From: a virus
Virus record (IMG/VR): IMGVR_UViG_3300035688_000172
Span: 1 to 30,724 of that record
Length of the DNA stretch: 30,724 nucleotides
Reading direction: 5' to 3' (one strand)
Of this stretch, positions 16,855 through 24,706 are shown one piece after another. The translations under genes and the position numbers were made by a program. Position 1 is the first letter of the stretch; every line of letters begins with the position of its first letter. The notes below the pieces were generated by a model, which searched no databases, was not told the DNA's origin, and was given only the letters and a program-made list of their open reading frames with translations.

Positions 16855-17226
16855 TTATTCTCGATCGAGGTAATTATTCCTCTCCACGAAACCGCCCGCA
16901 TCTCCATAGAAGAGATCTACGTGCTCGCCCGTGTATTGATCATCAACACCCTTCATTTCGCGCTTCTTGAAGCCCTCAGCAAATGATGTTGGGTTGGTGT
17001 CCGCCGACACGTCCGACTCACCAGCCATGCTCATCGGCATATTGGGCAAGTCCAAGCAGCACTGATCCGCAATCTCCATTCCAGGAGGCATGGCATTGAA
17101 CTGATCATTACCTTGCGGCACGTCAGCCTGCGATTGCCGCGAGGACTTAAAGTCAGCCCACGGCTCCGGTCCCTCTGGCTTGTTCGGAACTGAAATTTGA
17201 AACTTTTCTTGCAAAGGAGCACGCAT
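16855..17226 (-). CDS. Hypothetical small virion-region protein, 123 aa (paralogue of next upstream gene)
   Basis: ATG 17226 is chosen because GGAG lies six bases upstream; upstream ATGs at 17238 and 17268 have no such site and lie in a hairpin region. The protein is hydrophilic and Pro/Gly-rich. Residues 42-64 (QFNAMPPGMEIADQ, then LPNMP) match residues 71-93 of the preceding 116-residue protein (KFNFLPPGMDISDQ, then IHTMP). The C-terminal part (EGFKKREMKGVDDQ, DLFYGDAGGF) is unrelated. No known family; location after capsid genes suggests a minor capsid or assembly role. Confidence 0.6.
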   Translation of the reverse strand: MRAPLQEKFQISVPNKPEGPEPWADFKSSRQSQADVPQGNDQFNAMPPGMEIADQCCLDLPNMPMSMAGESDVSADTNPTSFAEGFKKREMKGVDDQYTGEHVDLFYGDAGGFVERNNYLDRE

Positions 17227-17242
17227 GTATTTCTCCATGTGA

Positions 17243-17268
17243 ATGAGGGGGCACATCGGCCCCCTCAT
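17243..17268. other. Ten-base-pair hairpin between two small capsid-region genes
   Basis: Arms ATGAGGGGGC and GCCCCCTCAT are perfect complements around a six-base loop. It sits in the 67-base gap below the 116-residue gene. No T-run follows on the minus strand, so it is not a classical intrinsic terminator; it could partly stop or process the message after the highly expressed capsid genes. Confidence 0.7.
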
Positions 17269-17293
17269 GGTCTACCGCTAGGACAAAGCCAGA

Positions 17294-17644
17294 TTACTCA
17301 GCGATGTCACGGGGGGCAGGAGTCCAACCGTCGCCGGGGTAGGACTCGGCAACCAGCTTCCTGAGCGGCATCGTGTGGATTTCCGCATTCTCCTGGTCGC
17401 TGATGTCCATACCGGGCGGCAGGAAGTTGAACTTCGCAGCCTCGCCGTAGGGGGTGCCTTGCTTGTCGATGTAGCCATCCGTCTGGAACCCAGACTTCTC
17501 ACCGATGTCGTTGTGCAGCCCACCGAGACCCCCGATGGTCTTCGGCAGACCACCACCGAAGGGCTCAGCAAACTTTTCCTTGCCGCCCTCCCCTGCCATC
17601 TGGCCTGCGCTTTGGCCAGGAACATTTCCGCGCTTGCTTGCCAT
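17294..17644 (-). CDS. Hypothetical small capsid-region protein, 116 aa
   Basis: The start at 17644 has GGAG seven bases upstream. The protein is Gly-rich and hydrophilic with a near N-terminal low-complexity region (GQSAGQMAGEGGKEKF, GGGLPKTIGGLGGL). The segment KFNFLPPGMDISDQ at 71-84 is shared with the following 123-residue protein. The overlapping frame at 17278-17625 is a shadow without its own ribosome site. G+C and codon use resemble the capsid gene, suggesting strong expression. Function unknown. Confidence 0.6.
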   Translation of the reverse strand: MASKRGNVPGQSAGQMAGEGGKEKFAEPFGGGLPKTIGGLGGLHNDIGEKSGFQTDGYIDKQGTPYGEAAKFNFLPPGMDISDQENAEIHTMPLRKLVAESYPGDGWTPAPRDIAE

Positions 17645-17655
17645 GCTGCTTCTCC

Positions 17656-18066
17656 TTAGGAAGTGACGTTGGACAACGGAAGGATCGCGAGTTCGATCAT
17701 CCCAACGAAGGTGCCCGTTGCGTCCGTGCCCTTCTGGGCATAGAACACATCGCCTTGCTGAAGGGACACTTGGTTCGCAGCCAAGGTCGGGGTCATGTTA
17801 CCGATGTACGCCCCTGAACCCATCGTTCCGTATGCAGTCGTGCTCGTCGTCGTGTTAGTGCCGCCCACGCCGGTCACCTTCACAACACTGATGACGTCTG
17901 CCGACGTGCTGAGCACGGTCGTAGCGATCTGCACCGCCTTGACCTGCATAGCGGTGAATGCCGCCATCTTCGTGCCCGTGCCACCAGACCCGACAAGGTT
18001 GCCCGAGGGAACAGCCAAAACGGCCTGATACGCCGGATGGTCATACGCCATGTTTTTCGTGGTCAT
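17656..18066 (-). CDS. Putative head decoration protein, 136 aa
   Basis: The start has GGAGG seven bases upstream and lies 13 bases below the capsid stop. The protein is Thr/Val/Gly-rich and beta-like (VKAVQIATTVLSTSADVISVVKV, YIGNMTPTLAANQVSLQQGD, FVGMIELAILPL), with no cysteine. Size, composition and place right after the major capsid gene fit a head decoration or stabilisation protein. No specific family signature was recognised. Confidence 0.6.
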   Translation of the reverse strand: MTTKNMAYDHPAYQAVLAVPSGNLVGSGGTGTKMAAFTAMQVKAVQIATTVLSTSADVISVVKVTGVGGTNTTTSTTAYGTMGSGAYIGNMTPTLAANQVSLQQGDVFYAQKGTDATGTFVGMIELAILPLSNVTS

Positions 18067-18079
18067 GTCATGGCCTCCT

Positions 18080-19051
18080 TTAAGCCAGAGAATCCCACTT
18101 CACGATGCGAGTGTTCGCAGCGAGAGTGTGAACGATGCCGAAGCCGCCGAGGTAGTACCACGCGACGCCCTTTGAACGACCATAATCGCTCGGGATCTTA
18201 CCCCGCATTTCTTCTGGCACTGCGATAGCCTCAGCGACGGTGTCGTTGCCGAAGAAGAAAATCCAGTCCGACTTGCCGTTGGTCCACAGAGTCTGCGTGA
18301 TGCCGTCCGTGCCGGTTCCCTTGGCGATGTTGGTCTGCTCGACGTAGCGAACGTTTTCGTAACGCCCGATTTCGCCATTCATGATCAACTTGAAGCCGGT
18401 GTCCGAATACTGGTGGATCGTTTCCAGGTTGTTCTTGAACGAACGCAGCGTCGTCGGCCATGCCAGGGCATAGTAATCATCGCCGAGGTAGGCCGGGATG
18501 TTCCGTTCCTTCATCGTGTCGACGATCGACTTGGCGTGTGCATTGCCGTAGGCGATGCTGTTCGTGCCGGTCACCGTGCCGTTCGTGTACAGCGTGACTG
18601 CCGCCGTATCCGTGCCCGCCGTGGGTATTGCACGCAGGAGGGTCTGGTTGAATTGCGTCCATGCAAGACGGTCGAACGTCTTGACGGCGTCGTTCTTGAG
18701 AACCTTCTGAATCAGTTCCATCACCGGGAACTTGGACAGGTTGTCCAACTTGCCCGAGTAGGGGACCGAGTTACCAGCTTCCGTCATCGTCAGGGTGCCC
18801 TGAACGATGGTGAAGTTGGTCTCAGGCATTGTGTTCGTTTCCGAAAGCACGCCACCAGCCGATGCAACATCCGAGAACACGTCCCACGTGAAGATGTCAC
18901 CCTTCTTCTTGCCTTGTTGACTCGCGTCACGGACGTCCGCAAACTGGCGAAACTTCACCAGCGGTTGGACTGCCATGCGGAGCACGTTGCTCAACTGACG
19001 GCTATACATGAAGCCGCCGAGCGAATTCACTGCCCAGACTTGACCTGCCAC
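18080..19051 (-). CDS. Major capsid protein, N4-gp56 family
   Basis: The start is GTG 19051 with AAGGAG eight bases upstream. The 323-residue sequence (SNVLRMAVQPLVKFRQFADV, KGDIFTWDVFSDV, ETNFTIVQGTLTMTEAGNSVPYSG, VKTFDRLAWTQFNQTLLRA) and the C-terminal part (SIVDTMKERNIPAYLGDDYYALAWP, GEIGRYENVRYVEQTNIA) have the HK97-fold pattern of the N4-gp56 capsid family. It follows the acidic scaffold-like gene, as expected. G+C is visibly higher than in the tail genes, consistent with codon choice for strong expression. No protease or delta-domain is seen; the separate scaffold takes that role. Confidence 0.8.
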   Translation of the reverse strand: MAGQVWAVNSLGGFMYSRQLSNVLRMAVQPLVKFRQFADVRDASQQGKKKGDIFTWDVFSDVASAGGVLSETNTMPETNFTIVQGTLTMTEAGNSVPYSGKLDNLSKFPVMELIQKVLKNDAVKTFDRLAWTQFNQTLLRAIPTAGTDTAAVTLYTNGTVTGTNSIAYGNAHAKSIVDTMKERNIPAYLGDDYYALAWPTTLRSFKNNLETIHQYSDTGFKLIMNGEIGRYENVRYVEQTNIAKGTGTDGITQTLWTNGKSDWIFFFGNDTVAEAIAVPEEMRGKIPSDYGRSKGVAWYYLGGFGIVHTLAANTRIVKWDSLA

Positions 19052-19061
19052 GATTATCTCC

Positions 19062-20048
19062 TTAGTTCCTCATCCACTGCGGACCGCCACGAGCCTTTCG
19101 GATGTTGGCGATAACAGTAGCTGTATCTTCCTCACCATCTTCGTCCTCTTCTTCCACCTTAGCGACTTTCTTAGTCGCAATGGCAGGAGTCTTCGGAGCG
19201 GCAGCTTTTTTCGCATCCTTATCCGCGAACGAAACGTCCGGGACCTTAGGATCTCCCTGCGCATTCGGAGCAGGAACAAGACCTTCTTTCCATGCGCGAA
19301 GTTCTTTCCCGATTGATTCGTAGCGCTCCTTGTATGGGCGGGTATCTCCCGATGCCACAAGGTTTGCATCTCGCTGTTGGGCGAGCGAATTCAATAGGGG
19401 TTCACTTGCAATGTCAGGAAAGTTCTTGCGAAAATCCGTGATGGCTTCATTGAAAGCGAGGCGTTCGTCAATAGCGCGAGACATGTCGTCCGGAGAAACG
19501 GATGGACGTGCGGCTACTCGCGAAGTCAGCAGGCGAACTGCTATCTTCGCTTCCTCTTCTGTGCCCATTTGTATAGCGCGGACAATTCGCGCGTCTTCTT
19601 CGTCTTGTTGACGTTGAATTTCTTCAGCTGTCGGGCCCTCTGGCGGAGGCGGTGCCTCTGACGCTCTCTTAGCCCGTGCTGCATCGGCAAGATATGCATC
19701 TGCCGACTCTACCTTCTGCGCCCGCGCAATCAATTCCTCTTGCGTAAGCTCAATTTCCTTGCCATTTACCTTGATCTTGAACTTAGGTGCCTGAATTTCA
19801 GGTTCAGGAGCCTTAGCCACAGGTTCGGGCTCAATGACTTCAGGTTCAACTTCAGTGACTTCAGGCTCTTTTTTCTCGCCCTCTACCAAGAAGGCTGACG
19901 TCGTGCCGTCGTCGTTGACATCAGCTAACTCTTCGGCACCCTCACGGTCATTGCGATCGTTAATTTCAGCAAGCAGAGCCAGCCGTGCGTCATTGCCAGT
20001 GCCAACCGCACCAGAGTTCAATGAGCCATCAACAACTTCGTCATCCAT
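19062..20048 (-). CDS. Putative scaffolding protein, acidic, 328 aa
   Basis: The protein is strongly acidic, with Glu/Pro-rich runs at about 58-85 (KKEPEVTEVEPEVIEPEP) and a Lys/Glu-rich tail (KKVAKVEEEDEDGEEDTATV). The short motif KFKIKVNGKEIELTQEELIARAQK at 88-111, followed by helical coiled-coil sequence, is common in phage scaffolds. Position directly before the major capsid gene supports the call. The basic final residues (NIRKARGGPQWMRN) could bind capsid, as in other scaffolds. Its start overlaps the previous gene by eight bases. No capsid protease is encoded next to it. Confidence 0.72.
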   Translation of the reverse strand: MDDEVVDGSLNSGAVGTGNDARLALLAEINDRNDREGAEELADVNDDGTTSAFLVEGEKKEPEVTEVEPEVIEPEPVAKAPEPEIQAPKFKIKVNGKEIELTQEELIARAQKVESADAYLADAARAKRASEAPPPPEGPTAEEIQRQQDEEDARIVRAIQMGTEEEAKIAVRLLTSRVAARPSVSPDDMSRAIDERLAFNEAITDFRKNFPDIASEPLLNSLAQQRDANLVASGDTRPYKERYESIGKELRAWKEGLVPAPNAQGDPKVPDVSFADKDAKKAAAPKTPAIATKKVAKVEEEDEDGEEDTATVIANIRKARGGPQWMRN

Positions 20049-20325
20049 CTAAGTCCCCTGATTCAATAAGATCTAAAGACTTGAGCCCATCTAAAATGGC
20101 TTCTGACAGCCAGTCCTCAAAGCTCTCTGCACGCCAGACTTCTCCTTGAAGTCTGGAGATTCTCTTTGCATCAGCCGGGTCGCAAATCTTTAATTCCCGA
20201 ATGGCGGCAGTATAGCACTCCCTTGCCCTGCCTTGCAAGTACTCGCCTAGTTGTGAAGACCAAAATTGTTGCGCTTGTTGCCCGAACGCTGCCCGCGCAT
20301 ATAGTTCTTCACTTTCTAGGCTCAT
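20041..20325 (-). CDS. Hypothetical protein, 94 aa
   Basis: A small acidic helical protein whose start overlaps the portal stop by 17 bases and whose end overlaps the scaffold start by eight. The sequence (ESEELYARAAFGQQAQQFWSSQLG, ARECYTAAIRELKICD, LQGEVWRAESFEDWLSEAILDGL) looks like a helix bundle. Small helical genes between portal and scaffold are common in podoviruses and may assist head assembly; no family is recognised. Confidence 0.65.
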   Translation of the reverse strand: MSLESEELYARAAFGQQAQQFWSSQLGEYLQGRARECYTAAIRELKICDPADAKRISRLQGEVWRAESFEDWLSEAILDGLKSLDLIESGDLDG

Positions 20326-22234
20326 TTTGTGCTTTCACTATTGCTGCGAAGTGTGTCGCAAGATTGCGCCGGTTCTCATTCTCTTCTTGAATCTTCGTAA
20401 TCGCAAGCCTCGTCTGATTTGTCTTGTCTGTACGAAGTATACTGGCTTGATGTGCAGTGTTCTTGTCCTTAACCTGCCCCTGAAGCTGCTGAATGATGCC
20501 CTGCGCTTGCTGAAGTTGCTGCTGAAGTTGGATAACTTGGGGGTCGTCCACAGTAAAGAAGCGAGATCCGTCGCTATATCCAAGATGCCCGAAGATTTCC
20601 TTACCTACCTCTACCATGTTGACGCCAGGGGTAGGATTCTTGAGCGCGTTGCTGTAGGCTGTGAACGCAGCAAGGAACTTCTGAAGCTTTTGCGTGGGAT
20701 CTGTAGCGCCCATGCCTACATTCACGCTAAGTGTGATTTCTTGATTGAGAAGTTCATCTGTAATCTCGCTTACGCCGAACTTCTGGTAGAGCTGTGCCTT
20801 CTTAGCACACAGTCCCAAGATTACAAGGTCGCTCTCATAGTGTTGCTCAAGCAGAATTAACTGCCGCAAGATGGGCTGCACGAATGTTTCAACATAAGTG
20901 CGAATGAGGTACTCAACCAGCGTACCATTCGACTGATTAAGCATCGCCATGTTGCGAGCGGGGGCGTTCCCTGCGCCGCTTGTCATCAAGGCAGCAGGAT
21001 TGAAGTTGCCAAGCAACTCATCCATATCAAGGTTGATGCTTTGCTGTTCTTGATAGGCTGACCCTGTAACGTCGGGCCACGTAATCTCACGCACGTCGTT
21101 GATGGGGTCGTTCATCATGACCACACCGCCAGGAACATTTCGTACCAAACCAGCTAGATCAACATCTACACCACGCTTGGCGAACCACTTCTTATTCAGC
21201 GCGAATTTGACATTGTCGATTCGCTGGTTGGCAATCTCGTTGGTTTCGTCTGCGAGCCCTCTACCCAATTGAGGCACTCCAGCGGGGATTGCCTTGTGGG
21301 TCTCGAGGATGCAGCAGCCCATGACATACGGTCGCTTGCCGTGAAAAACGGAGTCTTCAAGGGGAGTTGGCTCAGACAGGAGAGCATGTTCTCCCAGGGT
21401 GTAGAATTCCCAATCATGTCCGTCCTTTCTATGGATGTGCCGTTGAACCCACACAATGTCATAAGCGTCAACTGCTCTCGTGGATTGATCATATGGATCT
21501 TCCCTGTCCTTATTTCTAGCCGCACGAGTGCTATCCATCTCAGATGCCTGAGACTTAGTAATCGTAATCTCCAGCCACTCTCCTGCCTTCATACGTGCTT
21601 TGACGTCCATTGCATACATCGGCATGCAGTGAATCCAATAGGGGCTCGTATTGACTGGGTCGATCCAGTTTGCGCTAGGATCAAAGCGGCAATTCTCAAT
21701 CGGAAGGAGCTCAACCTGAGGACGGTCCTTCTCTGAAGTGTCCCAGTATACGTGCGCAATGGCGCAGCCCACGGTTTGGGCATCCTGTAGCCCGCCAAGC
21801 ACGGTTTGGAACCAAGGAATAGTTCTGGTCAACCTATACTGAATCAATTCCTTGTTGATTTCAGCGCTTGCAATCTGCGCTTTGTCTGTTTGATCGCCAG
21901 CAGTAACGCTGACAACATCCATGTTGCTGAAAAAAGCTGCCGCTGCTGCGGCCTCATTCTTACGAATAACTGACCGGATCTTGGGGCGGTATAGGCGCGA
22001 ACGTTTATCATATGCCGGAGCATTGTACTTTGAGTCTGCAGGATGCTGATTGTTAAATGCACGAATGCCATCCTCAAACGTCTTTCGGTATGAGGAGTCC
22101 ATGTAGTTCGTACTTGCTCGGTAACTAGAGCGAGCCAGTGCCAACCACGACGAATTCGTCGGGCCAGTTTCTGGGTCCGTACCCTCTGCTGTCTGTGCAG
22201 TAGGGGGCTGAGTCCGACCCATTACTTCTGCCAT
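20309..22234 (-). CDS. Portal protein, 641 aa
   Basis: The length, the N-terminal pattern (SYRKTFEDGIRAFNNQHPADSK, RSRLYRPKIRSVIRKNEAAAAA), the central DAQTVGCAIAHVYWDT and the later ETNEIANQRIDNVKFALNKKW and LDMDELLGNFNPAALM are those of podovirus portals. The C-terminus (about 565-641) is Gln-rich and helical (QLQQQLQQAQGIIQQLQGQ), like the helical barrel extending from the P22 portal into the head. GGAGG precedes the start. The portal ring lets DNA enter and leave and binds terminase and the gp4-like adaptor. Confidence 0.85.
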   Translation of the reverse strand: MAEVMGRTQPPTAQTAEGTDPETGPTNSSWLALARSSYRASTNYMDSSYRKTFEDGIRAFNNQHPADSKYNAPAYDKRSRLYRPKIRSVIRKNEAAAAAAFFSNMDVVSVTAGDQTDKAQIASAEINKELIQYRLTRTIPWFQTVLGGLQDAQTVGCAIAHVYWDTSEKDRPQVELLPIENCRFDPSANWIDPVNTSPYWIHCMPMYAMDVKARMKAGEWLEITITKSQASEMDSTRAARNKDREDPYDQSTRAVDAYDIVWVQRHIHRKDGHDWEFYTLGEHALLSEPTPLEDSVFHGKRPYVMGCCILETHKAIPAGVPQLGRGLADETNEIANQRIDNVKFALNKKWFAKRGVDVDLAGLVRNVPGGVVMMNDPINDVREITWPDVTGSAYQEQQSINLDMDELLGNFNPAALMTSGAGNAPARNMAMLNQSNGTLVEYLIRTYVETFVQPILRQLILLEQHYESDLVILGLCAKKAQLYQKFGVSEITDELLNQEITLSVNVGMGATDPTQKLQKFLAAFTAYSNALKNPTPGVNMVEVGKEIFGHLGYSDGSRFFTVDDPQVIQLQQQLQQAQGIIQQLQGQVKDKNTAHQASILRTDKTNQTRLAITKIQEENENRRNLATHFAAIVKAQNEPRK

Positions 22235-22425
22235 GAACCCTCCGTCTTATCCAAGATCTTTTTAAGTCGCTCACCCTGAATACGCGCTAGCTCACAAGCA
22301 TAGACTTGCTCAGTCACACTTAGCTCTGCATAGCGAATATTCTTGTATGCCTCCCACTCGTGCATGCAGCGAGCATTCTCTCGCTTAATGGCAGCGACTG
22401 ACTCTGTCTGGCTCATTTTTGCCAT
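22222..22425 (-). CDS. Hypothetical protein, 67 aa
   Basis: A small charged helical protein (SVAAIKRENARCMHEWEAYKNIR, CELARIQGERLKKILDK). ATG 22425 has GAGG close upstream; ATG 22416 forms an ATGA overlap with the HAD stop and is an alternative start. The end overlaps the portal start by 13 bases. No family is recognised. Confidence 0.6.
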   Translation of the reverse strand: MAKMSQTESVAAIKRENARCMHEWEAYKNIRYAELSVTEQVYACELARIQGERLKKILDKTEGSWQK

Positions 22426-22766
22426 ACCTGCCTCTCATGGTCTTCGTGCGTCGTACCTTTATTCCGCTTGACCTGCACTACCCGGTCATCGTAGAGAGCC
22501 TGCATGTGCGAGTCTTTAGTATTCGTAATGGGGAGTATCTCGCCTAGGTGTTCTTTCATCCATCGCCGCAATGCTGGTGATGGAGTACGCGCTGTGAAGA
22601 GTCGAACATCTCGCCCCTCAGCTAACCACTTCCGCACACGCTTGACCATCTCTTCCACAGGGGCGCCAACGTGGTCACGCCCCCGGAAATAGTCGTAGTG
22701 CGCCAGCGTGCCATCAAAGTCCACGCCAATCCAACCATCACCCTTAGTGCGCGGATTCGTAGCCAT
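22413..22766 (-). CDS. HAD-superfamily hydrolase (small phosphatase-like)
   Basis: The start is ATG 22766, coupled to the preceding stop (TAATG); the longer frame extending to 23153 is a shadow of two other genes. The 117-residue protein has motif I IGVDFDGTLAHYD (nucleophile Asp16, second Asp18), motif II LFTARTP (Thr58), a Lys at 84 and the acidic LYDD at 91-94, all in the usual order. There is little room for a cap domain. Minimal HADs like this are frequent in phages, often noted as nucleotide or polynucleotide phosphatases, but the substrate cannot be told. Confidence 0.8.
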   Translation of the reverse strand: MATNPRTKGDGWIGVDFDGTLAHYDYFRGRDHVGAPVEEMVKRVRKWLAEGRDVRLFTARTPSPALRRWMKEHLGEILPITNTKDSHMQALYDDRVVQVKRNKGTTHEDHERQVWQK

Positions 22767-22996
22767 TACTTCCTCTTGATGAGGTCCTTGTTTGGCCCCG
22801 GCAAGTCTCCAGCATTCTTGCCGCCACGGCCAGCGCCAGCGTCTGAAGAAGATGGCCCTACATACTCGTTCTGCCCCTCTAAGGGAATACCTGATGCCGT
22901 GACTAGGTCTCGGGTTTTCATATTCCCCTTTGGGTGCTTCTGGCTGTAAGTAGCCCTCTCCGGAAGTCCTGGGCCGCTGTCCTTCTTCATCACCAT
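22766..22996 (-). CDS. Small hydrophilic protein, 76 aa (shares motif with next upstream gene)
   Basis: The start at 22996 has AGGA about eight bases upstream. The protein is Gly/Pro/Lys-rich and probably disordered. GGKNAGDLPGPNKDLIKRK at its end matches GKDAGDLPGPG plus a final KKRK in the 69-residue protein encoded just upstream. No function is recognised; short basic tails of this kind suggest binding to DNA or to another virion part. Confidence 0.6.
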   Translation of the reverse strand: MVMKKDSGPGLPERATYSQKHPKGNMKTRDLVTASGIPLEGQNEYVGPSSSDAGAGRGGKNAGDLPGPNKDLIKRK

Positions 22997-22998
22997 GA

Positions 22999-23208
22999 CT
23001 ACTTCCTTTTCTTAAGCAACTCAGCAAGCTCTGCCTCTCTCTTAGGCATCTGCTTACCCTTGAAGAAATTAAACCCGGGACCAGGAAGATCACCAGCGTC
23101 TTTGCCCTTAGCCCGATCTTCAGGCTCCGAGGCCGCAGCCTCTCGCCGCTCAACCACGCGCTTCGGGTTGAGCACTCCCTCGAAATCCGCTTGCTTCTTG
23201 TCTGCCAT
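22999..23208 (-). CDS. Small hydrophilic protein, 69 aa
   Basis: The start at 23208 has GGAG six bases upstream. The sequence is charged and lacks hydrophobic segments (PKRVVERREAAASEPEDRAKG); the motif GKDAGDLPGP near residue 40 and a basic C-terminus (AELLKKRK) recur in the next gene, which starts two bases after its stop. No known family. Confidence 0.6.
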   Translation of the reverse strand: MADKKQADFEGVLNPKRVVERREAAASEPEDRAKGKDAGDLPGPGFNFFKGKQMPKREAELAELLKKRK

Positions 23209-23217
23209 GCCGTTCTC

Positions 23218-23547
23218 CTAGTTAAGACTCTGCAGAGTCATGAATTCGCCGTCCCACGCGCCACGCTTCACACCACAACGCTCAAGCAATTCTCCACCCC
23301 CGTAGACTACAGCCTTCTCAAGCTCTGAGATTGACGCTGCTTTCGCAGCATCTATTGTGAATCCGTAGCGCCCATCACTGATCGCCATGTTCTTGATGAT
23401 CAACGTTCTGCCCGGAGCCCATCCCACCATCCAGATGTGGTCAGGGTAGTGTGTGCTCAGCACTTGCGCAGCCATCTTCGCCACGAGTTCCATCTGGCTG
23501 TTCTCAGCGTCGGGCGTGGTGTCAACGACTTGGATGTCTGTGTTCAT
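23218..23547 (-). CDS. Hypothetical protein, 109 aa
   Basis: ATG 23547 forms an ATGA overlap with the LamG-like gene and is chosen over the longer frame from 23598. The protein seems a small alpha-beta fold (MELVAKMAAQVLSTHYPDHIWMVGWAPGRTLIIKNMAISDGRYGFTID is divided between helix and strands) with helix near the end. No motif is recognised. Confidence 0.6.
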   Translation of the reverse strand: MNTDIQVVDTTPDAENSQMELVAKMAAQVLSTHYPDHIWMVGWAPGRTLIIKNMAISDGRYGFTIDAAKAASISELEKAVVYGGGELLERCGVKRGAWDGEFMTLQSLN

Positions 23548-24263
23548 GAGTTTGGATAGGGGGCGGTTGGAACAGAAAAATTGGACGTGTATCGGCACAC
23601 TCCGACTGTAAACCTAACGTCATCAGTGTACGCATATGGAGGGTTGCCTCCAGACGCAATGCTCTGCATCAAATAGGTCGCGATTGTTTGCGTCGCACCA
23701 GCGCCCGTCACTACTGATCCCTGAAGAACACCATTGACGAACCAATACTTCGTGGTTCCATCATATGTCATCGCTAGGTGTACCCACTGATTCAGAGGGG
23801 GATTAACAAAGCCGTCGTGATTGCTGCCAAGTGCTGTAAAAAATCGGAATTGATTAGTAGTGTTGAACTTTATCGCGATTATTTCTGACGATATTGAGTT
23901 GTACACGGACGCCAGACCTAATCTGGAGTTTATGTCCCCAGTCCACCAAATCCACCCCTCTAGTGTGAATAGGTTGCCAGCACCCATGGAGTAGTTTCCT
24001 CCAATGGGGGGACTCGCGATAAGAGTGTAGTCTGATGACGTTCCTCCGGCACTCTTTACACGCAGACTTCCAGCACTAGATACTGCGGCTTGAGTATTCG
24101 ATACTTGGAGATTTGTGATGTCCGATCCAGGGGTCTGATGTACCCAAGTGTTCCCAATGACGTCTGGGAATATCTGTGGATTTGCAGGGTCGTCGAAGTG
24201 CAGAAGAAATCGAACATTGGCGAAAAAAGGATCCCGAGTTCCCTTGTAACGCAACGTCTGCAT
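23544..24263 (-). CDS. LamG / concanavalin A-like domain protein, 239 aa
   Basis: ATG 24263 starts after the stop of the preceding gene and begins MQTLRYKGTRDPFFANV. The rest is a jelly-roll: VRFLLHFDD, FTLEGWIWWTGDINSRLG (about 100-117), FRFFTALGSN, WVHLAMTYDGTTKYWFVNGVLQGSVV and YTDDVRFTVGVCRYTSNF. That order, especially WVHLAMTYDG with WFVNG, is typical of LamG/pentraxin-like sugar-binding domains in phage tail proteins. Likely role: binding a surface glycan as part of the receptor-binding complex, together with the neighbouring propeller and fibre-like proteins. Confidence 0.72.
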   Translation of the reverse strand: MQTLRYKGTRDPFFANVRFLLHFDDPANPQIFPDVIGNTWVHQTPGSDITNLQVSNTQAAVSSAGSLRVKSAGGTSSDYTLIASPPIGGNYSMGAGNLFTLEGWIWWTGDINSRLGLASVYNSISSEIIAIKFNTTNQFRFFTALGSNHDGFVNPPLNQWVHLAMTYDGTTKYWFVNGVLQGSVVTGAGATQTIATYLMQSIASGGNPPYAYTDDVRFTVGVCRYTSNFSVPTAPYPNS

Positions 24264-24277
24264 AATCTGCCAAGGGG

Positions 24278-24706
24278 TCACGTGGTGTCTCCACAAACTG
24301 CCCAAGTGTTCAATGCTGTGCAAACAAGTCCGAGGAAGGAGTACTGAACACGGGCTGTTAATGACGCCCCCTGTAGCGTTACGCCCGCCGCTCCCGCAAT
24401 AGTCAGTGTGCCCGCGCCGAGACGTTCAACCAAAATATTCGTCCCAACGGGGAAGGCTAGGGTCAGGGACGATGGGATGGTCAGCGTCATGGGCGACGCG
24501 TTGTTCATCTGTATGAGCGTCTGCAGGCTGTCTGCAGATTGCAGAGTGTACGCTGTTCCCGTCTGTGTGTTGATGCGAAGTCCAGGCCCAATAGCAAGGC
24601 TGATTGGGGCTCGCTTAGTAACCGGGGGATTACCCTGGTCAACCACTATTTGATCAGTTGCCCCAATGGATGTGGCAAGGTCTAGCTGAGAGATTCTGAT
24701 GCTCAT
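24278..24706 (-). CDS. Fibre-like protein, 142 aa
   Basis: The start overlaps the propeller gene stop (ATGA). Residues 1-37 (ISQLDLATSIGATDQIVVDQGN, then TKRAPISLAI) follow a pattern common at the N-terminus of phage tail-fibre modules. The remainder is a short beta domain (ILVERLGAGTLTIAGAAGVTLQGASL). Probably a small virion protein working with the LamG-like and propeller proteins; no enzyme motif. Confidence 0.6.
   Translation of the reverse strand: MSIRISQLDLATSIGATDQIVVDQGNPPVTKRAPISLAIGPGLRINTQTGTAYTLQSADSLQTLIQMNNASPMTLTIPSSLTLAFPVGTNILVERLGAGTLTIAGAAGVTLQGASLTARVQYSFLGLVCTALNTWAVCGDTT

Noticed and set aside
17278-17625. Second minus-strand frame over the 116-residue gene
   Set aside because: It is Arg/Ser-rich without a ribosome site, while the chosen frame has GGAG at proper spacing and a motif shared with its neighbour.
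18413-19114. Plus-strand frame of 233 codons opposite the capsid gene
   Set aside because: It is a mirror of the high-GC capsid gene; the peptide is Arg/His/Val-rich as expected for an antisense frame, and there is no ribosome site.
22767-23153. N-terminal extension of the HAD hydrolase frame
   Set aside because: The extra residues are basic and without pattern, and the two small genes on the same strand in another frame have good ribosome sites; the HAD start at 22766 is coupled to their stop.
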